From Prevotella sp. MA2016 (GTDB lineage Bacteria; Bacteroidota; Bacteroidia; Bacteroidales; Bacteroidaceae): 64,000 nucleotides of DNA. This document shows positions 1 through 9,646 of the stretch, one piece after another (positions within the stretch are counted from its first letter, which is position 1; the number at the start of each line of letters is the position of its first letter). A program made the translations under genes and the position numbers. Under the pieces are notes generated by a model, which made no database searches, had not been told where the DNA came from, and saw only the letters and a list, made by a program, of their open reading frames with translations. The stretch covers positions 62,001-126,000 of the forward strand of contig NZ_JHUW01000010.1 of assembly GCF_000619825.1 (NCBI RefSeq), read 5' to 3'.

Positions 1-1
1 T

Positions 2-607
2 GTCGAAACGCTGCCGTCAAATGCTTTGCTTCTTACAGATCGCTATCTGTTTGCTTTCAGAAAGCCAACGGCTGGTGATGGTATTGCTAACATCCGTGAT
101 ATCCTTAACGAGTTGTTACCCAAGCAGTTTCTTGGTGGTAATTACCATGTTACTATCATCTTTGATAATATGGCAAAAGATACAACATACACCTTTAATG
201 AAATCGCTTCTCAATTAGAACTGGTAAAGCAGCAGCTTAAGCGCGACTATTCTATTACGATGGAGTTGCTTGGTATCACCCCAGATTGCTCTATCTATAA
301 TAAACTTCATAACCGTATGATTATATCAAACTATTATATGGTAGAAGCCAGTCATAAGTTAGCTGCATTTAATAAAGAGGTAAGTACTGCTCGTCAGTTG
401 CTTTTTCCTTTATCACTCTTTACGGAGAGTAGTTTAAACAATAATTCAACTCCACCATTGGACGCGATAAACCAAACGCTTACTACTCTTCGTGACTTCT
501 CAAAAGCTCTTTCGTTACCATACACCAATCACGATAGCTACAACTATGCTGTTAATGGTAAGTTGATGGAAAAGTGCATTGCAATTAGAAATAGGCTCAT
601 CAAATAA
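2..607 (+). CDS. 5'-truncated unknown protein, first gene of the CHASE2/caspase operon
   Basis: The frame is open from base 2 and has no credible start inside the window, so the gene begins upstream. About 201 residues are visible. No signal peptide or membrane segment is seen in this part. The middle carries the stretch LHNRMIISNYYMVEASHK after a run of predicted strands; this faintly recalls the H-x-R/strand pattern of phospholipase-D-like (MIT C-terminal) domains, but I cannot confirm it. The stop is 14 nt before the CHASE2 gene on the same strand, so co-transcription is likely. Function unknown. Reality of the coding frame is supported by length, position and absence of a competing frame. 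Confidence 0.6.
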   Translation, partial: VETLPSNALLLTDRYLFAFRKPTAGDGIANIRDILNELLPKQFLGGNYHVTIIFDNMAKDTTYTFNEIASQLELVKQQLKRDYSITMELLGITPDCSIYNKLHNRMIISNYYMVEASHKLAAFNKEVSTARQLLFPLSLFTESSLNNNSTPPLDAINQTLTTLRDFSKALSLPYTNHDSYNYAVNGKLMEKCIAIRNRLIK

Positions 608-621
608 TAGCATACAGGATT

Positions 622-1932
622 ATGGGAATCATCGGAACAGTCATTTTAGTCATTATCGTTATCGTTGTTTTCTTAGCTTTAGTAATAATAAGAAAAGGTA
701 ATGTTTTAACATCGTTAAAAACACAGACGTTGAAAGTATTAAAGGGTATAATATCATATACGTTGCCTCCATTTAAGCAATCTTTGAAACAACTTGTTTC
801 TATCCGTTCCTTGTTGGCATGTATATTGGCTTTATTATTCTCTTTAGTGTTTAAACTAATGCTTTCTTCTTGTTTTTCAAGCGAATTAGGTGAAAGAGAA
901 ATTATTGATCCTATAAGTAGCGATTGGTACATAAATGCTTTTTTTACAAAATGCAATGAGAACCAGGATTCTATTCCGTCTGGTGATGAAGACATTGTGA
1001 TAATTAATATATTGGATTCCGTTTCTAGTCGATCGAATATAGCTAAAATAATCGAGACTATTTCAGATCAACATCCCAAGGTGCTTGGTATAGATATTTT
1101 TTTATCAGAGAACAATGATTCGACAAACGAAGCTGTTTTGAAGGCTATATTACACGCTAAGGACTCTACAAATATAGTAGTCTCTGCGTATTGGGATGAT
1201 GTAATGGATGAATTGCGTATTCCTTTTTATTCTTCTGTTCTTGATTCTACAGATTATGGCCTGGTTAATCATGTTAGTTACACTCAACTATGTACAAATT
1301 ATAATAATCACCCCACGTTCTCTGCGCAGGTCGCAAAAAAATATGGCATTGTTTCTATCCCCACCGATAAAATTGTTAACTATAGATATAAAGAATTTAG
1401 TGCAGATTGGATATCCGATGTAGATAGTATTTCCGTTGGCGACATCAGTAACAAAATAGTTTTGTTAGGGAATACATTCACTCCAAGTGACAAGAAAGAC
1501 CTTCCTTTTGTAGTCGGAGGAGTCAATCAGTTGTCCGGCGTCGAAATGTTGGGCTATGAGATTTCCTCTTTATTGGCGTTGAATAAGAAAATGGATATTT
1601 TTAAAACGCCTTTAGATTACTTAAGTCCTGTGATAAATCTGGCTGTATGTATATGTTCTCTCATGCTCTACTTATTCTTTGTTTTTATCATTAATTATAT
1701 CGGAGAATGCAGAAATAATTGGTGGTGGAAAATTATTATGATAATTGGAAAACTGTTTTTCTTGATAATTTGTGAATTATTGATAATTCAGTGTTGTTTC
1801 AGGCTAACAATGTATTGGCTAATTGTTCCTGATATTACATTGTTTATTATTGCAATTATATTTGTTGAAGAAATCCACAAGAATTTACCAAATATTACTA
1901 TAGGAAGATTATATTTACTACAAAAAAAATGA
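622..1932 (+). CDS. CHASE2-domain membrane sensor protein
   Basis: The 436-residue protein has an N-terminal membrane helix at about residues 3-22, a second hydrophobic segment near 65-85, a large extracytoplasmic domain and three hydrophobic helices after about residue 335. The middle domain has CHASE2 hallmarks: KVLGIDIFLSE near residue 153, then GDISNKIVLLGNTF and SGVEMLGYEISSLLAL. CHASE2 domains sense unknown extracellular or periplasmic signals and are usually fused to kinases or cyclases. Here no output domain follows, so the signal probably passes to a separate partner. Its stop codon overlaps the start of the caspase gene by 4 nt (ATGA), which implies translational coupling and makes the protease the obvious partner. 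Reads as A+T-rich compared with the 30-60 kb region. Confidence 0.85.
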   Translation: MGIIGTVILVIIVIVVFLALVIIRKGNVLTSLKTQTLKVLKGIISYTLPPFKQSLKQLVSIRSLLACILALLFSLVFKLMLSSCFSSELGEREIIDPISSDWYINAFFTKCNENQDSIPSGDEDIVIINILDSVSSRSNIAKIIETISDQHPKVLGIDIFLSENNDSTNEAVLKAILHAKDSTNIVVSAYWDDVMDELRIPFYSSVLDSTDYGLVNHVSYTQLCTNYNNHPTFSAQVAKKYGIVSIPTDKIVNYRYKEFSADWISDVDSISVGDISNKIVLLGNTFTPSDKKDLPFVVGGVNQLSGVEMLGYEISSLLALNKKMDIFKTPLDYLSPVINLAVCICSLMLYLFFVFIINYIGECRNNWWWKIIMIIGKLFFLIICELLIIQCCFRLTMYWLIVPDITLFIIAIIFVEEIHKNLPNITIGRLYLLQKK

Positions 1933-4259
1933 TGCGTATGAATACTTTAAAGTTCATGTTAATCGTTTTGATGTCAGCGATTCAAAACGTTTCATTTAGT
2001 CAAAATTACAAGTTGTACAGTGCTTATATGCCTGTAGAATTTCAAAAAGACGGGAAATGGATGAAGGTGATGCGTGGTGAAACAAAACTTAATAGCAATA
2101 CTTATTTGCGTTGTAAAAGTGATTTTACAATTAGGGAAATAGGCGGTGCCGAAAAATTGCATTTCTGTTCTCCATCTAAATCAGGTAAGAAGTTGGGTGA
2201 TTTGATAGAAAAGGTTGTTAATAAGAAAAAACAATCGACTGTAACTACGTGGTTTAGAAGTGGAAGTGCCTATGAAATATTGGAAATCGATTTACCAATA
2301 AAGAGTGACAGCTTGGATAATGTACCATACAATTTCCAATACCTCATAGTCGATGTAAACCATTTTGAAGATAATACTTGGGGTAATTTAGGTTTTCCTG
2401 CATTAAACGTGGATTCAATCGATCATTCAATACGATTTATCATGTTGCCAGAAACTGGTTATAATCTCAAAATGCGCAAGGTTTTATGCTCTCCATATAA
2501 TACAACAGCAGATTCTATCAATTGGCATATTAATGACTTGATTGAGAAAGTGGATGATAATCAGAAAAATATTGTGATGCTTTACCTTTCTAGTCATGGA
2601 GAACGAACAAAAGATAAAAAGTTCTGCTTTATAACATCTGATACAAAGTACGATTTTATAAATAAAGGAAATCTTACAAATTATATTTCTGGCACAGTAA
2701 TTAACGATTATGTTCGCAAACTTGTAGAAAAACGTGCTATTGTTTTATTATTTGTAGATGCTTGTTATGCTGGTTCTTTGATTTCGGAATTAAATAATGA
2801 CGATATTATTAAAAATGGAAGTGTTGCATATTTTATGTCAACAGATGGTGATTTGAAAGCGTATCAAGACTCGGATGGAAGTCCGTTTGCTGACGCTTTA
2901 ATAAAAGTTTTAACAAATGAGGAACAATTGTTCTTTGGCGAGAATGATAACAAAGTTACTCCATATTACTTAGAACTATACTTGCAGAAACATGTTAATA
3001 AAAAGCATATAGGACAGAATCCAAAGTCAATGCGTGGAAATGGACTTGATAAAGATTATGAATTATGGAAAATTAAACCTCTATTTACAAGAAGTTTGAT
3101 TGATGATTTAATAGAAAAGGCTGAGGGCGGTGATACTGAGTCAATGGTCAAGTTAGGCGATATATTCCTTTGTGGTAATGATGATAATAGCATTAGCCCT
3201 GATTATGGAAAGGCATACAATTATTATAAGACTGCTTATGTCAGAGGTAATCAAAACGCAACAGCAAAAGTAGGATTATGCCACTATTATGGCTATGGTG
3301 TTGATATAGATTATGATAAAGCCTTTGACCTCTTTTCTTTAGGAGAAAGTGAAGAGAAAGATTTGGCTAGATATTATTTAGGTGTTTGTTATGCCAAAGG
3401 ATTAGGAACCAAAAAGAACAAGAAACTTAGTAAAAAAGTTCTCTTGAAAATTGAAAAATGGTCTGATAAAGAGATAGTATCAGCGATGGAGAAAGAGCAG
3501 ATCCAGATTCCTGGTGTCGCGATTCTGTACAACGATGGTGCATTGTCGCATTTGTTTGAAAAAGAGTTGAATGAAGATAAAATTGTGGTCAAGTTTGAAC
3601 GTGCTGTTACTGATGGTACAACTGTTCCTGATATAGAATTTCAAGCCTCACTAGGTAAAGAAAAAGCACAAGCAATGATAGGAAAAATATATTTATATGG
3701 ATTAAGAAATACACCAGTTAATTATGATAAAGCCATTAAGTGGTTGTCAAAAGCCGTAAAGGCAGGAAATGCATCAGCTATGTGTGATATGGGGTATTGC
3801 TATGCTTATGGTTATGGCGTACAAAAAAATATTCAAAGAGCATGGGAACTGTTCCAAAAAGCAGCTAATAAAGGCTATTCTTTAGCATATGTTATTATTG
3901 GTAATTACTATTTCATTGGTTCAGAAAACGTTGAACAAAACGATAGAGAGGCTGCTGAGAATTGGCTAACAGCTGCGCGTATGGGCGATGTTATCGGTTT
4001 GTACAAATTAGGCTTATGTTACAAATATGGAATCGGTGTCGAACAGAATGATAAAGAAGCCGTTAAATGGCTAACAAAATCAGCAAAAAAAGATTATGAG
4101 AAAGCCCAATACGAATTAGGTAACTATTATCTTTTTGCAGGTGACTATAAGACCGCTTATAAGTGGTTGAGTAAGTCAAAGAAAAATGGTGTTCCCGAAG
4201 CAAAGAAATTGATAGAACAGCATTTTTATGTTGATGGTAGGGTAAAACCTGCAAATTGA
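1929..4259 (+). CDS. Exported caspase-family protease with C-terminal Sel1 repeats
   Basis: The 776-residue protein starts with a signal-peptide-like segment (residues 1-25). A peptidase C14-like domain follows: the catalytic His lies in YLSSHGE (His223) and the catalytic Cys in VDACYAGS (Cys279), with the usual strand before each. From about residue 395 to the end there are several Sel1/TPR-like repeats of the form A..LG..Y..G.GV..D..KA..W, a protein-binding solenoid. Caspase-like proteases are known effectors of bacterial conflict and cell-suicide systems. It overlaps the CHASE2 gene by 4 nt and ends 18 nt before the first possible, 48 nt before the preferred, cas13b start. The target protein is unknown. 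The predicted export is odd for a partner of a cytoplasmic nuclease and should be borne in mind. Confidence 0.85.
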   Translation: MMRMNTLKFMLIVLMSAIQNVSFSQNYKLYSAYMPVEFQKDGKWMKVMRGETKLNSNTYLRCKSDFTIREIGGAEKLHFCSPSKSGKKLGDLIEKVVNKKKQSTVTTWFRSGSAYEILEIDLPIKSDSLDNVPYNFQYLIVDVNHFEDNTWGNLGFPALNVDSIDHSIRFIMLPETGYNLKMRKVLCSPYNTTADSINWHINDLIEKVDDNQKNIVMLYLSSHGERTKDKKFCFITSDTKYDFINKGNLTNYISGTVINDYVRKLVEKRAIVLLFVDACYAGSLISELNNDDIIKNGSVAYFMSTDGDLKAYQDSDGSPFADALIKVLTNEEQLFFGENDNKVTPYYLELYLQKHVNKKHIGQNPKSMRGNGLDKDYELWKIKPLFTRSLIDDLIEKAEGGDTESMVKLGDIFLCGNDDNSISPDYGKAYNYYKTAYVRGNQNATAKVGLCHYYGYGVDIDYDKAFDLFSLGESEEKDLARYYLGVCYAKGLGTKKNKKLSKKVLLKIEKWSDKEIVSAMEKEQIQIPGVAILYNDGALSHLFEKELNEDKIVVKFERAVTDGTTVPDIEFQASLGKEKAQAMIGKIYLYGLRNTPVNYDKAIKWLSKAVKAGNASAMCDMGYCYAYGYGVQKNIQRAWELFQKAANKGYSLAYVIIGNYYFIGSENVEQNDREAAENWLTAARMGDVIGLYKLGLCYKYGIGVEQNDKEAVKWLTKSAKKDYEKAQYELGNYYLFAGDYKTAYKWLSKSKKNGVPEAKKLIEQHFYVDGRVKPAN

Positions 4260-4307
4260 TATGCAACATACAAGTTTATGTTACTTAAATTAAAAACATA
4301 TAGTATT

Positions 4308-7300
4308 ATGAGTAAAGAATGCAAAAAACAGCGGCAGGAGAAGAAACGTAGACTACAGAAAGCCAACTTCAGTATCAGTCTAACGGGCAAGCATGTTTTT
4401 GGCGCCTATTTTAATATGGCGCGTACCAATTTTGTTAAGACCATCAACTATATTTTGCCGATTGCAGGAGTACGTGGAAACTATTCCGAAAACCAAATAA
4501 ACAAAATGCTTCATGCTCTGTTTTTGATACAGGCAGGACGCAATGAAGAATTGACTACTGAGCAGAAACAATGGGAGAAGAAACTGCGTCTTAATCCAGA
4601 GCAGCAAACTAAATTCCAAAAGCTCCTCTTCAAACATTTCCCTGTACTCGGCCCAATGATGGCAGATGTGGCTGACCATAAAGCCTATCTCAATAAGAAG
4701 AAATCAACGGTGCAGACAGAGGATGAGACTTTTGCCATGCTTAAAGGTGTGTCATTGGCTGACTGCTTGGATATCATCTGTCTCATGGCTGATACTCTCA
4801 CAGAATGCCGCAATTTCTATACCCACAAAGACCCTTACAACAAGCCGTCGCAATTAGCTGATCAATATCTGCATCAGGAGATGATTGCCAAAAAGTTGGA
4901 TAAGGTAGTGGTTGCAAGCCGGCGTATTTTGAAAGACCGCGAAGGGTTGTCTGTTAATGAAGTAGAATTCCTAACTGGAATCGACCATTTGCATCAAGAG
5001 GTGTTAAAAGATGAATTTGGTAATGCGAAGGTAAAAGATGGCAAGGTGATGAAGACTTTTGTTGAATACGATGATTTCTATTTTAAGATCTCTGGTAAAC
5101 GTCTTGTCAATGGCTATACCGTCACAACTAAGGACGATAAGCCTGTTAATGTAAACACTATGTTGCCAGCCCTTTCCGACTTTGGACTACTATATTTCTG
5201 CGTCCTGTTCCTTTCAAAACCATACGCTAAATTGTTTATTGACGAGGTTCGTCTTTTTGAATACAGCCCGTTTGATGACAAAGAAAACATGATTATGAGC
5301 GAGATGCTCAGTATCTACCGTATTCGTACTCCACGCCTGCATAAGATTGATAGTCATGATAGCAAGGCAACACTGGCTATGGATATCTTCGGAGAACTGC
5401 GTCGTTGCCCCATGGAACTCTATAACTTGCTCGACAAGAATGCTGGACAGCCATTCTTCCACGATGAAGTGAAACATCCCAATAGTCATACACCTGATGT
5501 TTCAAAACGATTGCGATATGACGACCGTTTCCCAACGTTGGCCCTTCGTTATATCGACGAAACTGAGTTATTCAAGCGCATTCGCTTTCAGCTCCAGTTA
5601 GGTTCTTTTCGTTACAAGTTCTACGATAAGGAGAATTGTATCGACGGAAGAGTACGTGTGCGTCGTATCCAGAAAGAAATTAATGGATATGGACGAATGC
5701 AAGAAGTGGCTGACAAGCGTATGGATAAATGGGGAGACCTGATTCAAAAACGAGAAGAACGTTCAGTGAAGCTGGAACACGAAGAACTATATATTAACTT
5801 GGACCAGTTTCTTGAGGATACAGCCGATTCAACTCCTTACGTTACAGATCGGCGACCCGCCTACAATATTCATGCTAATCGTATTGGATTGTATTGGGAA
5901 GATAGCCAGAATCCTAAACAATATAAAGTGTTTGATGAAAACGGAATGTATATTCCAGAACTAGTTGTGACTGAAGATAAAAAGGCTCCCATTAAGATGC
6001 CTGCACCTCGTTGTGCACTTAGCGTCTACGACCTGCCTGCTATGCTTTTCTATGAATACCTTCGCGAACAACAAGATAATGAGTTCCCTTCTGCCGAGCA
6101 AGTTATTATTGAATATGAGGACGACTACCGCAAGTTCTTCAAGGCTGTAGCAGAAGGAAAACTGAAGCCATTTAAGAGGCCCAAAGAGTTCCGTGATTTT
6201 TTGAAGAAAGAATATCCGAAACTCCGGATGGCTGATATACCCAAGAAATTGCAACTTTTTTTGTGTAGTCATGGTTTATGTTATAACAATAAGCCTGAAA
6301 CGGTGTATGAACGTTTAGATAGACTTACTTTGCAGCATCTTGAAGAACGCGAACTTCATATTCAGAATCGTTTGGAGCACTATCAGAAAGATCGTGATAT
6401 GATAGGCAATAAGGATAATCAATATGGAAAAAAGAGCTTTTCCGATGTTCGCCATGGTGCTCTTGCACGTTATCTGGCTCAAAGTATGATGGAGTGGCAA
6501 CCTACCAAACTTAAGGATAAAGAAAAGGGTCATGATAAGTTAACGGGATTAAACTATAATGTTCTTACAGCCTATCTTGCCACCTATGGCCACCCCCAAG
6601 TTCCAGAAGAGGGTTTTACACCTCGCACTTTGGAGCAGGTTTTAATAAATGCACATCTCATAGGAGGCAGTAATCCTCATCCTTTTATAAATAAGGTTTT
6701 GGCTCTTGGCAACAGGAATATTGAGGAACTATATCTGCACTATTTGGAAGAAGAACTCAAACATATCCGCTCTCGTATACAGTCATTGTCGAGTAATCCT
6801 TCTGACAAGGCATTATCTGCATTACCTTTTATTCATCACGACCGCATGAGATACCATGAACGTACCAGCGAAGAGATGATGGCTTTGGCAGCACGCTATA
6901 CCACTATACAACTGCCAGATGGTTTGTTTACTCCATATATCCTGGAAATACTGCAAAAGCATTATACTGAGAACTCTGATCTGCAAAATGCTCTCAGCCA
7001 AGATGTTCCAGTCAAGCTTAATCCAACGTGCAATGCTGCTTATCTCATAACATTATTCTATCAGACAGTATTAAAGGATAATGCCCAGCCTTTCTACTTG
7101 TCAGATAAGACCTACACTCGGAATAAAGATGGTGAAAAAGCAGAGTCATTCTCGTTTAAACGCGCCTATGAATTGTTTTCCGTATTAAATAATAACAAGA
7201 AGGATACTTTCCCATTTGAAATGATTCCGCTGTTCCTAACAAGCGATGAGATTCAGGAACGCCTGTCTGCAAAACTCCTTGACGGCGATGGAAATCCTGT

Positions 7301-8276
7301 CCCAGAAGTAGGAGAAAAAGGTAAACCTGCAACAGATAGTCAGGGTAATACTATCTGGAAGCGACGCATCTATTCTGAAGTGGATGATTACGCTGAAAAA
7401 TTGACTGACAGGGATATGAAAATTAGTTTCAAAGGCGAATGGGAAAAACTGCCACGCTGGAAACAAGATAAAATTATTAAGCGAAGGGATGAAACTCGCC
7501 GGCAGATGCGCGACGAACTGTTGCAACGGATGCCACGTTATATACGTGATATCAAGGACAACGAACGTACACTTCGTCGCTATAAGACGCAGGATATGGT
7601 ATTGTTTCTCCTGGCTGAGAAGATGTTTACAAATATCATCAGCGAACAGAGCAGTGAATTTAATTGGAAACAGATGCGGCTTTCCAAGGTATGTAACGAG
7701 GCTTTCCTGCGTCAGACGCTTACTTTCCGTGTTCCAGTAACAGTTGGTGAAACAACCATATATGTAGAACAAGAGAATATGTCGCTCAAGAACTATGGTG
7801 AGTTCTATCGTTTCCTTACAGATGATCGTCTGATGAGTCTGTTGAATAACATTGTGGAAACGCTAAAACCTAATGAGAATGGCGACCTTGTTATCCGTCA
7901 TACCGATTTGATGAGCGAGCTGGCTGCATACGATCAGTATCGTTCTACCATCTTCATGTTGATTCAGAGTATCGAGAACTTGATTATTACGAACAACGCT
8001 GTACTTGATGACCCTGATGCAGATGGCTTCTGGGTTCGTGAAGATCTTCCTAAACGCAATAACTTTGCATCATTATTGGAACTGATAAATCAGTTGAATA
8101 ATGTGGAGTTGACTGACGATGAACGTAAGTTACTCGTCGCCATCCGTAATGCCTTCAGTCATAATAGTTATAACATTGACTTCTCTCTGATTAAGGATGT
8201 TAAGCATCTGCCAGAAGTCGCCAAAGGCATTCTGCAACATCTGCAATCGATGCTTGGCGTAGAAATAACGAAGTAG
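4308..8276 (+). CDS. cas13b: Cas13b, type VI-B CRISPR RNA-guided RNase
   Basis: Counting from the ATG at 4308 the protein has 1322 residues. It has one R-x4-H HEPN motif near each end, as in Cas13b: RNFYTH (Arg168/His173) and RNAFSH (Arg1280/His1285). Other familiar stretches are YGRMQEVADKR, PAPRCALSVYDLPAMLFYEYL, ITGLNYN-like LTGLNYNVL, and the end HNSYNIDF...LPEVAKGI. Cas13b binds a crRNA with the repeat on its 3' side, is activated by matching RNA and then cuts RNA generally. An earlier in-frame ATG at 4278 would add ten residues (MLLKLKTYSI); I prefer 4308 because MSKECKKQ is a more typical beginning. About 100-200 residues longer than well-studied Cas13b proteins. Both catalytic sites appear intact. 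Confidence 0.97.
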   Translation: MSKECKKQRQEKKRRLQKANFSISLTGKHVFGAYFNMARTNFVKTINYILPIAGVRGNYSENQINKMLHALFLIQAGRNEELTTEQKQWEKKLRLNPEQQTKFQKLLFKHFPVLGPMMADVADHKAYLNKKKSTVQTEDETFAMLKGVSLADCLDIICLMADTLTECRNFYTHKDPYNKPSQLADQYLHQEMIAKKLDKVVVASRRILKDREGLSVNEVEFLTGIDHLHQEVLKDEFGNAKVKDGKVMKTFVEYDDFYFKISGKRLVNGYTVTTKDDKPVNVNTMLPALSDFGLLYFCVLFLSKPYAKLFIDEVRLFEYSPFDDKENMIMSEMLSIYRIRTPRLHKIDSHDSKATLAMDIFGELRRCPMELYNLLDKNAGQPFFHDEVKHPNSHTPDVSKRLRYDDRFPTLALRYIDETELFKRIRFQLQLGSFRYKFYDKENCIDGRVRVRRIQKEINGYGRMQEVADKRMDKWGDLIQKREERSVKLEHEELYINLDQFLEDTADSTPYVTDRRPAYNIHANRIGLYWEDSQNPKQYKVFDENGMYIPELVVTEDKKAPIKMPAPRCALSVYDLPAMLFYEYLREQQDNEFPSAEQVIIEYEDDYRKFFKAVAEGKLKPFKRPKEFRDFLKKEYPKLRMADIPKKLQLFLCSHGLCYNNKPETVYERLDRLTLQHLEERELHIQNRLEHYQKDRDMIGNKDNQYGKKSFSDVRHGALARYLAQSMMEWQPTKLKDKEKGHDKLTGLNYNVLTAYLATYGHPQVPEEGFTPRTLEQVLINAHLIGGSNPHPFINKVLALGNRNIEELYLHYLEEELKHIRSRIQSLSSNPSDKALSALPFIHHDRMRYHERTSEEMMALAARYTTIQLPDGLFTPYILEILQKHYTENSDLQNALSQDVPVKLNPTCNAAYLITLFYQTVLKDNAQPFYLSDKTYTRNKDGEKAESFSFKRAYELFSVLNNNKKDTFPFEMIPLFLTSDEIQERLSAKLLDGDGNPVPEVGEKGKPATDSQGNTIWKRRIYSEVDDYAEKLTDRDMKISFKGEWEKLPRWKQDKIIKRRDETRRQMRDELLQRMPRYIRDIKDNERTLRRYKTQDMVLFLLAEKMFTNIISEQSSEFNWKQMRLSKVCNEAFLRQTLTFRVPVTVGETTIYVEQENMSLKNYGEFYRFLTDDRLMSLLNNIVETLKPNENGDLVIRHTDLMSELAAYDQYRSTIFMLIQSIENLIITNNAVLDDPDADGFWVREDLPKRNNFASLLELINQLNNVELTDDERKLLVAIRNAFSHNSYNIDFSLIKDVKHLPEVAKGILQHLQSMLGVEITK

Positions 8277-8296
8277 TTGTATAAAAGAATGGGTTT

Positions 8297-9646
8297 ATGG
8301 CAACAACAAAATATTCACATGCATTCCTGGTGGGTAGTTTTAACGGAATAATTACGCCCCAAGAATTGGATCAAGAATGGGAGAGAGTTAATAATCAAGA
8401 CGAGTATGAGTGGATCTGTTCTATATATTATAAAGGACATGTAGATGCCATGCTTGATGTTAATAATTGTCGTCCTCCTTTTTTGAAAGACGTATGTCAT
8501 TACAAATTGTCTTTTGGCGGAATAGATGCCAAAGGCGAGAATATCGTTGGTAAGGAGATTGAGATGAAGATGAAAAAGAACATGGGGAAAGACGAATTTA
8601 TGTATCGTTTCCGCTTAATGAATCTTCATTTGTACTTCTTTCCATATAATATTGCGCTTCTTGCTATAGAAATAGATGATACAGGAACAGAGCTTAATGA
8701 ACTGACTGCTGCGCATTCTTCTTTGACACAATGTAACACATATGCTAGAGAAGAAATTAAATTCGCTTTTTCTTCTTTATCTCGTTTTCTTTCTAATCCT
8801 TCAGGTATTCTGGGGGTAGGAAACAAGTTTAAGTTATATCAAGTAATTGAGATAAATTCAGAGAAGATAGAGGATAGAATGTTGTACGAAATTGCAACCT
8901 CATCGCCTATCGGCTGTGTTGGCACCAGACATCCGTTAGCTCCGTCAGAGCAATACTATAATAAAATCATTGGACTTAATACTGTTTCGGCTTTTAATGA
9001 CTGGAAGGGTCTGGCATTGATGGATAGTTTTACGATGATAAGCAATGCAGAAAAACGTGATGATTCATGGGATAAACATTTCTATTTGTGGAACAATCAT
9101 TACTTCCAATTAATATATCTACGTTGCTTATTTGAGAAAACGTTCTGTTTTCGTCAGAATATTGCCTATAGAATGGGTGAAAGTTCACCAGATCTGTCAA
9201 AGATGATATCAGATATGGAAAGGTATTATTTCTATAACAAAATATCATATAATTTCCTTCCTAATCTTCTTTATGAGTCCATGTCCAAGGGCATGGAACT
9301 TAAAGAAGAACGAGATGAATTGTCAAAACAGATTAAAGAAAGGGCCAAGGAAGAAGAAGCAATAACAAAGGAACAAGAGAAAGCTGCAGCCCAAACTTTA
9401 AAAGAACAACAGGAGGAGCAGAAAGAAAAGGATGACAAAAGGTTTAACAACATTCTTGCTTATGTTTCAATCTTCGCTGTGTTCTCAGTAATATGGGATA
9501 TCTGTTCTATTCTTATGGCTTCTTCATATATGTTAAAAGAATCTGTTTGGACAGCTAGAACTCTATTTTTGTTTGGGGTCGTATTATCATTGTTCTTTAT
9601 TTGGCTAATCAAGTATAACAGCAAAAAAAGAAATGAAATTAAATAG
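8297..9646 (+). CDS. CorA-like two-helix membrane protein, putative type VI-B accessory
   Basis: The 449-residue protein begins 20 nt after cas13b. It has a long soluble N-terminal part, a charged coiled coil at about residues 335-385 rich in Glu/Lys/Gln, and two hydrophobic helices at about 390-410 and 422-442 with a short loop between and a basic tail. This is the topology of CorA-type ion channels, and FFPYNIALLAIEID resembles the N-terminal domain of CorA-like proteins from defence loci. No clear GMN loop is seen. The known type VI-B accessories Csx27 and Csx28 are about 200 residues with other layouts, so this is not an obvious member of either. A possible R-x6-H string (RDDSWDKH) is present but I do not claim a HEPN site. 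Membrane action downstream of Cas13b is inferred. Confidence 0.7.
   Translation: MATTKYSHAFLVGSFNGIITPQELDQEWERVNNQDEYEWICSIYYKGHVDAMLDVNNCRPPFLKDVCHYKLSFGGIDAKGENIVGKEIEMKMKKNMGKDEFMYRFRLMNLHLYFFPYNIALLAIEIDDTGTELNELTAAHSSLTQCNTYAREEIKFAFSSLSRFLSNPSGILGVGNKFKLYQVIEINSEKIEDRMLYEIATSSPIGCVGTRHPLAPSEQYYNKIIGLNTVSAFNDWKGLALMDSFTMISNAEKRDDSWDKHFYLWNNHYFQLIYLRCLFEKTFCFRQNIAYRMGESSPDLSKMISDMERYYFYNKISYNFLPNLLYESMSKGMELKEERDELSKQIKERAKEEEAITKEQEKAAAQTLKEQQEEQKEKDDKRFNNILAYVSIFAVFSVIWDICSILMASSYMLKESVWTARTLFLFGVVLSLFFIWLIKYNSKKRNEIK

Noticed and set aside
4278-4307. Ten extra N-terminal codons for Cas13b
   Set aside because: An in-frame ATG exists at 4278, but MSKECKKQ at 4308 is a more typical Cas13b start; the choice is not certain.
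8950-9130. R-x6-H string RDDSWDKH in the CorA-like protein read as a HEPN site
   Set aside because: Wrong spacing and no conserved Asn after Arg; it may be chance, so no RNase claim is made.
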